Assembly (NCBI GenBank): GCA_016490735.1
Contig: JAEMWC010000274.1
Coordinates: 372,501 to 436,500 of the forward strand
From: Pachyseris speciosa
Taxonomy: Eukaryota > Cnidaria > Anthozoa > Scleractinia > Pachyseridae
Direction: 5' to 3'
Length of the DNA: 64,000 nt
Below are positions 46,422 through 57,090 of this stretch, piece after piece. Numbering within the stretch: position 1 is the stretch's first letter; every line of letters starts with the position of its first letter. Made by a program: the position numbers and the translations under genes. Below the pieces are notes generated by a model. The model ran no database searches and had not been told where the DNA came from. It worked only from the letters and a program-made list of their open reading frames with translations.

Positions 46422-47620
46422 TTAGTTTATCTCATATCAAAAGTGATACGACCTATTGATATTTTGATATTCTGCAATACCGCACCTTTCTCCGTAAAGA
46501 GCAGCATACGCTTCTTCAATTGCATCTCATTAGCGGGACTATTTTCATGGATACTGTTGGAGTCATAACGAGCGAATAAAACAGCTAGGCATCCAGCTGG
46601 GATTGGAGACTTTTAGTCCTCTATCTCAGCTGGATACCCAGTAGCTCACAACAGTCCTATTCCATTAGTCAATGATCGTATTTCTTGTCTTGTGTGTTAA
46701 AGGCGTCATCTTTCGAGCAATCCTGCCATCATTCAAAGACCTGAAAGTTCATTAAATGTGCATAATTTAAAATAACTGCACAAAGTGAGCGGGTAATAGA
46801 TTATGTACGTAAAATAAACATTTCAGTGCTTGCTGTGAAAACGGTTTAACCGAATATCCTCGCGCCCGCTCCCAGTATAGCAATGTACAGACCGTAGCGC
46901 TCGTGAGATTTAGCGGAGTATTTTGTAATAGGGCTTTCTTCTCGGATCGGAGAGTGTTACCAAAACGAGTACTGTTTTTAAATGAGTAAACAGAAAGAAA
47001 ATTCACAGGACGAAAAAAAAAATCGGAAAACGAGTAACGGGTAAAGGGATATAATGACAAAACGTTAATGTATAAAAATATGAAGAAGTAAAAGGAAAAG
47101 GTTCAAAGGATAAAAAATAGAGATAAAAAGAGACGGGAACATTTGCACTTTACGTGAAAAGAGAAAAAGGAGGCAGAAGGCCAGTGCTGAGATTTACTCT
47201 AATAATTCAGATTTTCCCTGATAATGTCGTATGGTTCATTCAATAATGTTGCCATTGGTTTGTTAGAAACAGAGAACTGGGATGTTGAAAGCGTCATAAA
47301 CTTGAATAGTTCTTTCACGATAAGCAAACGTTGACGTTGATCTATTTTCCGAATAACGATGGTAAATGTTATCTGTTAATGTGCAAGCCATACAGAAAAG
47401 CTTCACTAAAGAGTGTGGGAGAACGACTATCGCCGCTAGAATGCCTTCACTCACGCGCTCGCGCGATTTCCGTTTGTAACAATGTCCCGACTACTCGAAA
47501 CTCAAAAATAAACCCAGCGAAGGCCTTTTATAGAAAGACTTTAACAACGATCTATGAACCTAAATTGTTCTTTCTTAGTTAGCCAAAACTATACCGTAAA
47601 TGGTAGACCGTCTCAAAGCT
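46422..47620. other. No recognisable gene
   Basis: AT-rich. CATCCAGCTGGGATTGG and CTCAGCTGGATACCCAG near 46580-46635 form a short imperfect hairpin. No coding exon supported. Confidence 0.5.
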
Positions 47621-47623
47621 GCG

Positions 47624-47930
47624 TGAACCAGAAGGGATATACAACATTTTCCTAGACTTTTATCTGCAGTGAAAAAAAAAACTATCCATGTTACATATCT
47701 CAGAAGCGCGCTCAGGCATACAGTGATGCAAGGACTTCAACCTGGATGAGCCAGAAAGTATATACAACATTTACCTAGACTTTTACCTACGTTTTCAAAA
47801 AAACTACTCGTTATATATCCCAGAAGCACTCAGGCATACACAGTGATGCAAGGAATTGAAGATGGATGAACCAGAAAAGATATACAGCATTTGCCTAGAC
47901 TTTTTCTGCGTTTATGCCTAGATTTTCATG
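47624..47930. repeat. Tandem repeat, period about 120-123 bp
   Basis: Units start near 47624, 47747 and 47867 at TGANCCAGAA. Each contains ATATACA(A/G)CATTT, CCTAGACTTTT and, in the first two, CTCAGGCATACA. Noncoding. Confidence 0.85.
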
Positions 47931-49106
47931 TGGACGGTACATATGCCACTTTTGCTTAATCCTCACACAACACAGAAGCTTTCAAATATTTTTAGGAGTA
48001 CAATAAATAATGAATTGTACCTTTCAGAAGCTGTTTTTGAACGATAATTTTCTGAAACAAAACTTTTCAATGTTAAAGCTGCCGCTATTTTAATCACCAT
48101 TACAAGTGGAAGAAATAGTCTCTGATGTAGTATTTCGTGCTTGGACAGATAACATGTAACAAATATCCATATCCAGATAACTAGCCGCCCACTCCCGCGC
48201 CCCCTCGCCAGCCCCATTTTTCATTATCGTGGATCGATAACGAGGGCGCGCGTATTTCGCGGCTTCATATTTCCTGCCAGAATATACATTAACTTTGCTA
48301 CATATACATAACTATGCTTCAAGAGAAGGATTACCGCTCACCAATTTCCCAAACCCGAAGGAAATTCCAACTAATTCGAATCTTGTGGTGGGGGAGGAGA
48401 CGCCTAAGAAAAATTGGGCGGGGGTGTGCGGCCCCCTTCGTGAAACCCTTACCCTTTGTTAGACCAAAATATGCGATTTTCCCTACCCTACTTCAGACCC
48501 GACCAAAACCTCGATGCTCTATTTCAGACCTACTTCACGTAAACGGTTGGTGCAAACATCAGTTCAGAAGGGCTTTTGTTGATGGTCTTATCGCCTAATG
48601 ATGAAGAAGTAGCTTCTTTCTAAAAAAAAAAATAATTAAAGACTAGAGTGTACAAACCATACCCTATTTTAGACCAAAATGCCAAAATTAACTACCTATT
48701 TCATACCCAAACGGCTAAGAAACCATACCCTTTGGGGCTGCACATAGCTATGTAGCCCATATAAGGGACTACCCCCCCCCCCCCCTTCCCGAGGGATCCC
48801 TCTCAGACCTACCTCTGCAACAAAATGGAAAGTCGCGTCAATCATACCTCTTCTGTTCGTATCTCCGCTGTTAGAAAATGTCCGTAGGCGATTCACTTCG
48901 GTTCAGAATGTAGCAACAACTTACCAAAGTCGGTTGCGCGTCTATGAAAGGCAGGGTAAAACAGAATTTCAGGCTGAGAAGGTGTCAATCATTGTAATTG
49001 CTGGCCATCACATGTCGAAATATGCCATTATCTCCTCAAAAATCTCAACCAATCGCAGCGATCGCTAAAACATAACATTTGACGAAACTAGCGTTTTACC
49101 ATTCAA
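47931..49106. other. Noncoding, with C14 homopolymer and pyrimidine-rich phrases
   Basis: Contains repeated phrases of the type ACCCTATTTNAGACC (48465-48535 and 48660-48730) and a run of 14 C at 48772-48785. The frames crossing it are not supported as genes. Probably an old repeat. Confidence 0.45.
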
Positions 49107-50178
49107 GTAAAACGACAAAACGCCATGAGTACACCGCTATAGCGTGCCGCATGGCGATAAATTAAATGCTACCGCTGAAGCGTGTACAATACTAATTTCG
49201 AAGATTCATGTTACATGACATTATATTGTATAAGGTGCGCTTAGACGCCTTATGCAGTGAAAAGGCAAATCGAGTACGTTGATGGCACTAATGCAGACTT
49301 ATAACGTTACTCCTTAGCAACCAAACATGGGAGATTTTCTAAATTCCGGTTATCTCTGACTCGTGATGGGTGGCCATACGGTTTCCGATCCGAACGGAAC
49401 GTAAGACAAAACGCACCGCATTTATAACTTGAATGTCAGACAAATTTACCCCTTTTATTACTTGCCCCTACAATATTAGTCCCATGAAGTCAACTAAGTG
49501 TGAAAATTGCTATAACAATAGAAATTAATATCCATCCCGTACACAAGGTCAAATTGTTATCATCGGCCGGTTGGTACTGCGTAACTAGACCGGCTTTTGT
49601 AGCATACGCCGAAACAAAAAACCATAATGGCGGTCGGGGCACGTAAAACGACAAAACGCCATGAGTACACCGCTATAGCGTGCCGCATGGCGATAAATTA
49701 AATGCTACCGCTGAAGCGTGTACAATACTAATTTCGAAGATTCATGTTACATGACATTATATTGTATAAGGTGCGCTTAGACGCCTTATGCAGTGAAAAG
49801 GCAAATCGAGTACGTTGATGGCACTAATGCAGACTTATAACGTTACTCCTTAGCAACCAAACATGGGAGATTTTCTAAATTCCGGTTATCTCTGACTCGT
49901 GATGGGTGGCCATACGGTTTCCGATCCGAACGGAAAGTAAGACAAAACGCACCGCATTTATAACTTGAATGTCAGACAAATTTACCCCTTTTATTACTTG
50001 CCCCTACAATATTAGTCCCATGAAGTCAACTAAGTGTGAAAATTGCTATAACAATAGAAATTAATATCCATCCCGTACACAAGGTCAAATTGTTATCATC
50101 GGCCGGTTGGTACTGCGTAACTAGACCGGCTTTTGTAGCATACGCCGAAACAAAAAACCATAATGGCGGTCGGGGCAC
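49107..50178. repeat. Near-identical tandem duplication, period 536 bp
   Basis: Unit 1 (49107-49642) and unit 2 (49643-50178) begin GTAAAACGACAAAACGCCAT and are identical by eye except GGAACGTAAG versus GGAAAGTAAG. No gene is inside. Very recent duplication or assembly duplication. Confidence 0.95.
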
Positions 50179-50760
50179 GCACGGGATAGCCCGTTGGTTG
50201 CTAAATTCTAACGGGGTTCCAGTGTAATACAAAAACTCGCGCTAAAGAAAAACAAATTGTCAAAGATTACTGCTTTCATAACCTGAATATTTGCACCTAT
50301 GTAATATCGCTGTGCCATGAAATGAACGTAAGTGAGACATTTTCTTTATAACAATGGAAATTAATCGAGCAATAAAGCGAAGAACATATCGCAAAAGAAG
50401 CGAAACGTGATAAAACTTACAACTTAACTGAATAATTATATAGGATGCGCGGCATTTGATTGGTAACTGCTGTTATGACCAAAATTCGGTAATGTTTGCT
50501 CTCAAGAGATCATTCCATCCACAACGAGGAGTACACTGCGAGAATACCGTGACACGGTCCTTTACCTGACAAAGCGTGAAATCTCCGAAGAAAGAGGGGA
50601 ACTTTTTTAAATTATCAACGGAGACGATTTCTACACGCTGAAATGTTGCCTGGAGGAGATGAGGATGGCTTTCTGGGCAAACCTAGTTGGCGACAGGGAT
50701 AACCAGCATTTAAGCTTATGCTATGAAAACGTAAAGCTTGTGGGATGTGGCTGGAGTGAC
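50179..50760. other. No recognisable gene
   Basis: Intron-like sequence. The last 80 bases contain AAGCTTATGCTATGAAAACG, a phrase related to the centre of the adjoining palindrome. Confidence 0.5.
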
Positions 50761-51217
50761 AAGGATACTTCACAAATTCATGTGATCAAGTAAGCTGAAG
50801 CCACTCAAAAGGCACTAAGGCCACAAGGTAGCGGGCATTACCCCTTAAATCTACCAAAGCAAAGATTGAGCCCAAGCATTAGCAGCCATGGACAGCTGTT
50901 TCGGCCTTGTTAGGCCTCGTCAGCATGGCATAGCTAATGCTCAGGCTCAAGTACCCACATATCAATAAAACAAGCAATGAAAACGTAAAGCTTGTCAGCA
51001 TGGCATAGCTAATGCTCAGGCTCAAGTACCCACATATCAATAAAACAAGCAATGAAAACGTAAAGCTTGTGGGATGTGAGCCTGTCCATGGCTGCTAATG
51101 CTTGGGCTCAATCTTTGCTTTGGTGGATTTAAGGGGTAATGCCCGCTACCTTGTGGGCTTAGTGCCTTTTGAGTGGCTTCAGCTTACTTGATCACATGAA
51201 TTTGTGAAGTATCCTTT
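50761..51217. repeat. Large palindrome with duplicated loop
   Basis: The left arm 50761-50895 (AAGGATACTTCACAAATTCA onward) and right arm 51082-51217 are nearly perfect reverse complements. The loop holds two direct copies of about 77 bases (AGCATGGCATAGCTAATGCT, near 50922 and 50999). Noncoding; probably a fold-back transposon. Confidence 0.9.
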
Positions 51218-52487
51218 AAGCTTATGCTGTTTTGCCTCGGCTGTTCCCCAAAATTAATCTCGAGGTGGATCCTGTTGTCACAAACATGGGCGCCAGACAA
51301 AGCTGAAAAGAGGGCGAGAAAGACAAACTTCATCCTGAACAATGCCGAGGCCAAAAGAAGTGCGTGGTTTTATTACGATATGAACTATAAAAAATTGTTG
51401 TTCTTGAAAGGCCTGCCGAAGTGAAACAACCCTGCACTGCAGGCGTACTGCATGCTGACCGGGAAACCCGCCTCGGTGAAGTACCCCACTTCACATGTGA
51501 ACGTGATCGAGAAAGAGAGAATGTGTGGAGAGATTGGTAACCCCACCGAGGGGGGTACCTCACCTTCCTGGAGTCCCCCACCTCCATGTGAACAGGTCCT
51601 TAAGCCTTAAACAGTAGTTGCCGTGGATTATTTCTAGGAGCTCAGGGTAAAATCGGTGTTGAATTTGAACCAGGCTACAAACTTCGTTAAAGAACGGTAT
51701 AACATTCCCTCGTTCAAAGCTGCGAATGGCAACAATTGGCCTTCAAAAGCCAGGCTTCGTGGGACATTTCACTACGAAAAGAGAAGTAATTTTTTGGATT
51801 TGTTTCTACCCTTTCGAATTTAGTGATCTCATGCTAGATTTTTCATACTTTCAACGCGTCATAGTATAATTACGATTTTCGGTCGAAACTTGAGCGATAA
51901 CATTAGGCAGCTCTTTACGTAGGTGTAATTTACCGTTCGTTCGCTGTGATTCTTGTTAGCCATCAATATTAGGTTTAAAACACTACTTTAAGTCGTTTAG
52001 TCGATGCCGCGTTCGATAATGGATAAACCTTCAAGTGGCTCTCACCGGTTTCCAATTTTTTTTAATGGCTCATTACTACCAACCTTTGTCCGTTATTATC
52101 TAAACTGCGGTATCAAAAAGTGTCAAATAATTGGTGACAAGGTTTTAAGCTCTTTTCGAAGTAATAGGTTACCAAAACAACACCTTAACTGCTAAAAACA
52201 TCCCTAATGTCAGCTTTGAGAGACAATGACTAAAAAAACAAGCTCGGTGACCCCCATTATTTATTGTCAGCAAATAGTTACTATAATAAAATGCAGCTTT
52301 TTTACAAAGTTAATAAAATTTCTAGGAGCGGATCGGAAGCAACCTTAAATTTTTAATCCGTTTCTACATTTTTTGACTTTGAAAATTGTTGCATCTTGAC
52401 ACGCCTATTGCCTTTTAATAATGAAAAATGGGTTTCACCGAGTTCGTTTTCGAGTTAAAATTAGTTAAATCCGTTGATTCTTCGTAG
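51218..52487. other. Intron, no gene
   Basis: The stretch 51598-51850 (CTTAAGCCTTAAACAGTAG, TTGAATTTGAACCAGGCT, and a GGACATTTC then TTTGTTTCTACCCTTTCGAA stretch) matches intron blocks near 3940, 55995/56520 and 62290/62490, so an LRR exon unit was once upstream. No exon is preserved there. Confidence 0.6.
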
Positions 52488-52559
52488 GTACTTGAATAAG
52501 AACCAGTTGAAGAAGCTTCCCACAGGAGTTTTTGATTACGATACCCAGCTTCAGAAGTT
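52488..52559 (+). pseudogene. LRR exon with destroyed donor
   Basis: Acceptor TTCGTAG and a full LRR frame (YLNKNQLKKLPTGVFDYD, closing TQLQKL) are intact, but the donor reads GAAAGT instead of GTAAGT. The flanks match the intact exon at 11700. Without a GT the exon should be skipped or read into the intron. Because all exons are symmetric phase 2, skipping would keep the frame and simply remove one repeat. It lies about 60 bp upstream of segmental duplication copy B. Confidence 0.78.
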
Positions 52560-52744
52560 GAAAGTACACTGGTGTTTAGCGGTGAAATGGAAGTTTTGAA
52601 AATAAAAAGTACCCTCGGTTAAATCCAACGATTTAACTCGGGCGTTGTTTTAAATTCCTAAGAGGCATTTTCCCAAACACAACATTTTTCTTCTCTTTTC
52701 TTTACGTTACGAGTAGAGCGTAGGATACGAAAAGTCAAGGGGCT

Positions 52745-54075
52745 GTGAGACATTTGATTTCCAGGAAGTAAACCCGACGCAAGTGGAAAGCGTGCTGGAG
52801 TCTCTTGATGTAAATAAAGCTACCGTCCACAACGGTATTTCTATCAAAATCCTGAAGGCCGGAGCCGAGGAAATGTCTTTACCAATCTTTACTCTTTACA
52901 ACTCGTGCATCAAAAAGGGCCAGTGGCCATGTGACTGGAAAAAAGGGGGACTGGACACCAGTCTATAAAAAAGATGACTACCACGCTAAGAAGAATTATA
53001 GACCAGTAACTGCGCTGTCATGTGTAAACAAAATGTTCGAGCTTTATTGGGTAACCAAATAACAACAAAGCATGATGATGATCGTCTCGGTGATGGCCTC
53101 ACGGCTTATCGAAAGCACAATACTGAGTTGTGAAACATCATTGATAGGCCTAGTGGAAGATTGGAAATTGACTAGGGATAATCGTATGTTAGTGGGAATA
53201 TTATCAACAGATATGTCCAAAGCGTTTGATAGCTTACATCCACCTCTTATGCTACGTAACATTAAAAGCCTACAGTTTTCAGCCTAGAGCACTGGATTTG
53301 TTGTGCAGCTATTTGTGCAGTCGCTTAGGAAGAGTGCACATTGGATTGGTAACTAGCTCATTAAGAAATGTGGAACGAGGCTGCCCTCGGGGATCAGTGC
53401 CAGGGCCGCTAATGTGGAACAGACCTCAAAACGATCTTTCATATAACGTAGTTTCTGGGCTATCAATGTATGCGGACGATCACCAAATCTACGTGATAGG
53501 AAAGGACATGTGTATTATAGTCGCGAATCTTCAAGAGAGTGCCACTCTAGCAACTAACTGGTACGACTCGAATCTTCTTCAGTAAAACAAGAAAAATACC
53601 AAACGATAAACATTGGGAATGAAAATGTGAACTATGGTGATAAAACATGTTTAACTGTTAATGGCAAGGATATAATGAAGTCAGATAATTTAAAGCTCCT
53701 AGGCGTAAGTATTGATTGTGGTCCTAATTTTGATTTACACATTAGTAATGTTTGTAAGAAAGCTAGTCAGAGCATAGGTGTGATCATGAGGCTGAGGAAT
53801 CTCATACCAACTGAGGCGAAATTACATCTCTACAAGGCAGCTATTCTTCCTCATTTAACATCTTGCCACTTAATGTGGCATTTCTGTAGAGCCTTGGATA
53901 CCTGTAGACTAGAGAGAGTACAGGAGCGTATATTGCGCGCTGTATTTAAAGACAAGCAATCTAGTTACCTACAGCTGTTAGAGAAAGCAAAGCTACCATC
54001 GTTGTATAATAGGAGACTACAAGACATATGTATCCCAATGTATAAGGTTAAACACATTTTTTGTCCACGGACTAT
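52745..54075 (+). pseudogene. LINE reverse transcriptase, broken (copy B)
   Basis: RT motifs LDVNKATVHNGIS, TDMSKAFDSL, CPRGSVPGPLMW and SMYADDHQIY. The catalytic Asp pair is intact. The thumb-like C-terminal part is open at 53627-54106. Frameshifts near 52965, 53130 and 53285 and a stop near 53583 break the frame. Confidence 0.85.
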
Positions 54076-54799
54076 GTACAATACAATACTTTATTTATAC
54101 ACGTAACAACAAGGAGCTCCTAAGTGCTCGTTAAAACGTGTACGTGTGTATTAATGTAAGAGAATAAAATTGTACAAAATTTAAAAGGATAAAATTAATC
54201 AATTAATTAATAAACATTACCTTAATACTAACTAGTAATTAATCTTTGTACAAAATTTAAAAACTTCAAAATTTAAAAAGCTCTTCAAGTCATATGAACA
54301 TGAAGAGCCCACTTAAAAGGTACCGTGTCTTTGGACTCTCTAACCATTGGAGGCACCGCATTCCATAGTTTACTGACTAAAAAGGTAAAAGATCGATGCA
54401 TTTACTCCAAGTTGAATAGGGGAAGTTCCAACCTGGTGCTGAACCCGCGTAAATTATATTTAACATTCTTAAGATTGAAAAACTTACTAATATAGGGTGC
54501 TCCGTGGCTATACAAGCACTTTTATAACATAACTAGCGACTGGAATTGCCTGCGTTGTTCCAAAGACTTGATATTAACTATTTTTAGGATGTAGTCGTGT
54601 GAAAGAGACTTCGGAAAGCCTAACATACTTCTTAATAAATAGTAATTAGTGTTCTCCAGTTTGGTAGTCTCAGCATTACCTATACCCAGCAAAAGAGGGC
54701 TGCAATACTCAAGTTGTGGGAGAACATATGCCTTGTAGAGACGTACCATTACATACTTCGGAATGAATTTGCGTAGTCTCCGCAAGGCCGAAGCTGACT
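54076..54799 (-). mobile_element. Nested reverse LINE 3' fragment (copy B)
   Basis: Counterpart of 1933-2658, with the ACAAT tail and the RT C-terminal frame (54522-54785; VRLYKAYVLPQLEYCSPLL). Confidence 0.82.
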
Positions 54800-55733
54800 A
54801 ACAGCAACATTTACGGCAGAAAGATTTCTATCAACCTAGTTTTAACACAGTTACGCACGGAAAACACTCAATCCGATATCTAGGTCCAAGACTCTGGAGC
54901 AAGATACCAAGCAAAGACAGATCGGCCACCAGTCTTTAAGATGGATGTGGTGGTTGCTACCTTTGCAATTCGTGATTTTTGCATTTTCTCATTGATGAGT
55001 TTGGAAATTTGATGACTATGATTAGAGTTGTAGTTGTATGTATGTTAGTAGCTATTATCTGTTGTTTTTTTTCTTATTTTTATTCTTAGTAGATTTCTAG
55101 TTCGATTCTATGTTAATTCGATTTGTATTTTTAGATTGTATTCTAGAATAGTTAGGCGTCCCCTATTTCTGCGCAGTGGGGAATCCCCTCTGCTAGATTT
55201 TGCCGACACGTTAATAAAGTCATCAATCAATCAGCAGTTAACAAAAGCGCAAATTAAGTTCAAGAGGAGTGTTGTTATGACAAAAAACACACAAAGAAGA
55301 AAAAAATATATCTTAGAACTTTTCTTCTAAACCAAAGCTGCATCCAGATAGGAGAGGGTAGGAGACACAGGTTCTTTCTGTAACATTAAGGAAAATCCCA
55401 GAAAAAAAAGTTTTAGTGTAAGCAAGCAAACTATAGTGATTAACAATCGTTTTTTTTTTCTTTAAGTCAGTGCATGCGAACAGTTGAATTTAAGAATAAA
55501 GACGATTATAAAGAAAATAAGAAGACATTCAGTACTTTATTATAGATTTGATTTTGTCTTTATTACTTTCTTGTGGGTATTTTGCTACAGACCTACGAGA
55601 CCCTTCAACCGTTTTTGCCCTGGAGGGAAAGAAACACAGTATTAATAATACGAGTGTTCAATCAGTGATAACGACATAAGTAAACTGAATTTTAAATGAT
55701 AGTCATCATCAGGCTTATTTTTATCTTTGGTAG

Positions 55734-55805
55734 ATCCCTGCATACCAACCAGCTGATGGAACTGCCCAATGGCGTTTTTGATTACAATACCCAGCTGCAG
55801 GAACT
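55734..55805 (+). CDS. LRR exon 5 of window (72 bp, phase 2-2)
   Basis: Acceptor TTTGGTAG, donor GTAAGT. One LRR containing NQLMELPNGVF and closing NTQLQEL. It is the duplicated partner of the 3667 exon. The differences are Val to Thr before the consensus Asn, Thr to Met after QL, and Thr to Asn after LP, against a single silent change. It is intact and in frame with the set. Same extracellular LRR protein or a tandem paralogue. Confidence 0.88.
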
Positions 55806-56102
55806 GTAAGTGGTATTCTTCCTTCTTCACCCGCACTCCCTCTATCGCTATCTGTTTATTTCGTCCGTTTCTCTCTCAAATCAGTTAACGATTAACTTTA
55901 CTACGTCACAATTTTCAGCTAAACGAGTGATTTGATCAGGCGGGTTTACTTAGCTGCGTAAGAATACTGGCCAGAGGTATTTGCTATTGGTGGTAACAAG
56001 TCTTAAGCCTTAAAAAGTAGGTTTCGCGGATCATTTACAGGCACTCAGAGTGAAATCGGTCTTGAATTTGAACCAGGCTTCAAACAAAAAACTTAATTAA
56101 AT

Positions 56103-56247
56103 GAAGGCTGATCCTCGCAGTTGTAAGCGCAACAACTGCGAGGATCGTTCTTCATTTGATTTCATTTCCGCAGTTCATGTATGATTCATTTCATGTATCA
56201 TTCACACTCATTTCTTTCACGGGAACATATGAACCTACAATTGACCT

Positions 56248-56288
<41 letters not shown>

Positions 56289-56457
56289 ATCGCACCGGTA
56301 ATCGCGAGGTCACGGGTTCCAACCCCGTTGAAGTTCTGAATTTTTTCAGGCTTCTCTTCGTAATTGCATAGATTGCGCTCACAACTACGAGGATCATTCT
56401 TCATTTGATTTCATCTCCGCAGTTCATATATGATTCATTTCATGTATCATTCACACG
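56103..56457 (+). mobile_element. tRNA-derived SINE, rearranged
   Basis: A tRNA-like head at 56264-56338 (GGCTTCATAGCTCAGTTGGT, then GAGCATCGCACCGGTAATCG and GGTCACGGGTTCCAACCCCG) is followed by a body and a tail ending ATGATTCATTTCATGTATCA. The head folds with a full acceptor and D and T arms; the anticodon arm has an extra base, so it is not a working tRNA (closest to tRNA-Thr with GGT). A second copy of the tail lies upstream (56127-56209), preceded by an inverted copy forming a CGATCCTCGCAGTTG palindrome. The SINE therefore inserted into or recombined with an older one. Confidence 0.75.
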
Positions 56458-57085
56458 AAAACTTAATGAAAAGTAACGGTAAAACATTCCCGGCCTGTTC
56501 AAGCGATTTTCAACGTCCGTGAGGTCCAGTAATTGGCCTTTAGAAGGCAAGACTTCGCAGGACATTCTGTGCAGAAAGAGTAGGTTTGAAATGTTTTTTG
56601 ATTTGTTCCTACCCCTGTGAATTAAGTGACCTCATGCCCGACATTTGATACCTTGAAAGTGTCATATGTTCCGTCCAAATGTGAGCGATAGCATCTTTAC
56701 GTAGATATAATTCCCCGATTGTTTGCTGTGATTCTGTTCACCATCACGATATTCGGTTTAGAACGAATACTTTGTGTAATAGATGCCGCATTCGAAAGCA
56801 AACTTTGATCTTCGCAAGTCCTAAGCCTTAGCTAGATTTGGGCAAAACAGACGCTCTCCTACCCACAAGTGTTTTAGATTAGATGTCATGTCAGTTTGTC
56901 ATTTTTATATCTAATTTCAAGTAGAAAAACATACACAATTGAACCATAGTATAAAGCGGTCACCCTTACTATTAGAGGTGAGTTGTTTAAGTCCCGAAAC
57001 TTACTTTCGTCTTTTTTTTGATATCTATTGAGAGGTCGCGGTTGACCTTGATTTAGTCCCAATAAGCTGTTTTTATTGTCTGGAC
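56458..57085. other. Intron, no gene
   Basis: 56500-56680 is the downstream part of the LRR intron block also seen at 51720-51850 and 62400-62580. The rest is featureless. Confidence 0.55.
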
Positions 57086-57090
57086 CTATA

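Larger units (their letters stand above)
52745..55234 (+). mobile_element. Non-LTR retrotransposon (CR1/L2-like LINE), copy B
   Basis: Same structure as copy A: RT region, nested reverse LINE (54076-54799), C-terminal coding trace, 3' UTR, AATAAA and ATCA tail at about 55212-55234. It is slightly better preserved, with an open stretch at 53226-53585 spanning motifs B and C. Confidence 0.82.
52622..56130 (+). repeat. Segmental duplication, copy B
   Basis: Collinear partner of 479-4065. Small differences include a shorter 3' coding part near 54885 and a lost stretch near 54940. Here the intact RT active site is retained. Confidence 0.88.

Noticed and set aside
47624..47930. Coding tandem repeats
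   Set aside because: No frame is kept open across the 120-123 bp units, and the period is not consistently a multiple of three.
56264..56338. Functional tRNA-Thr gene
   Set aside because: The acceptor, D and T arms fold, but the anticodon arm has an extra base and lacks T33, and the sequence continues into a SINE body.
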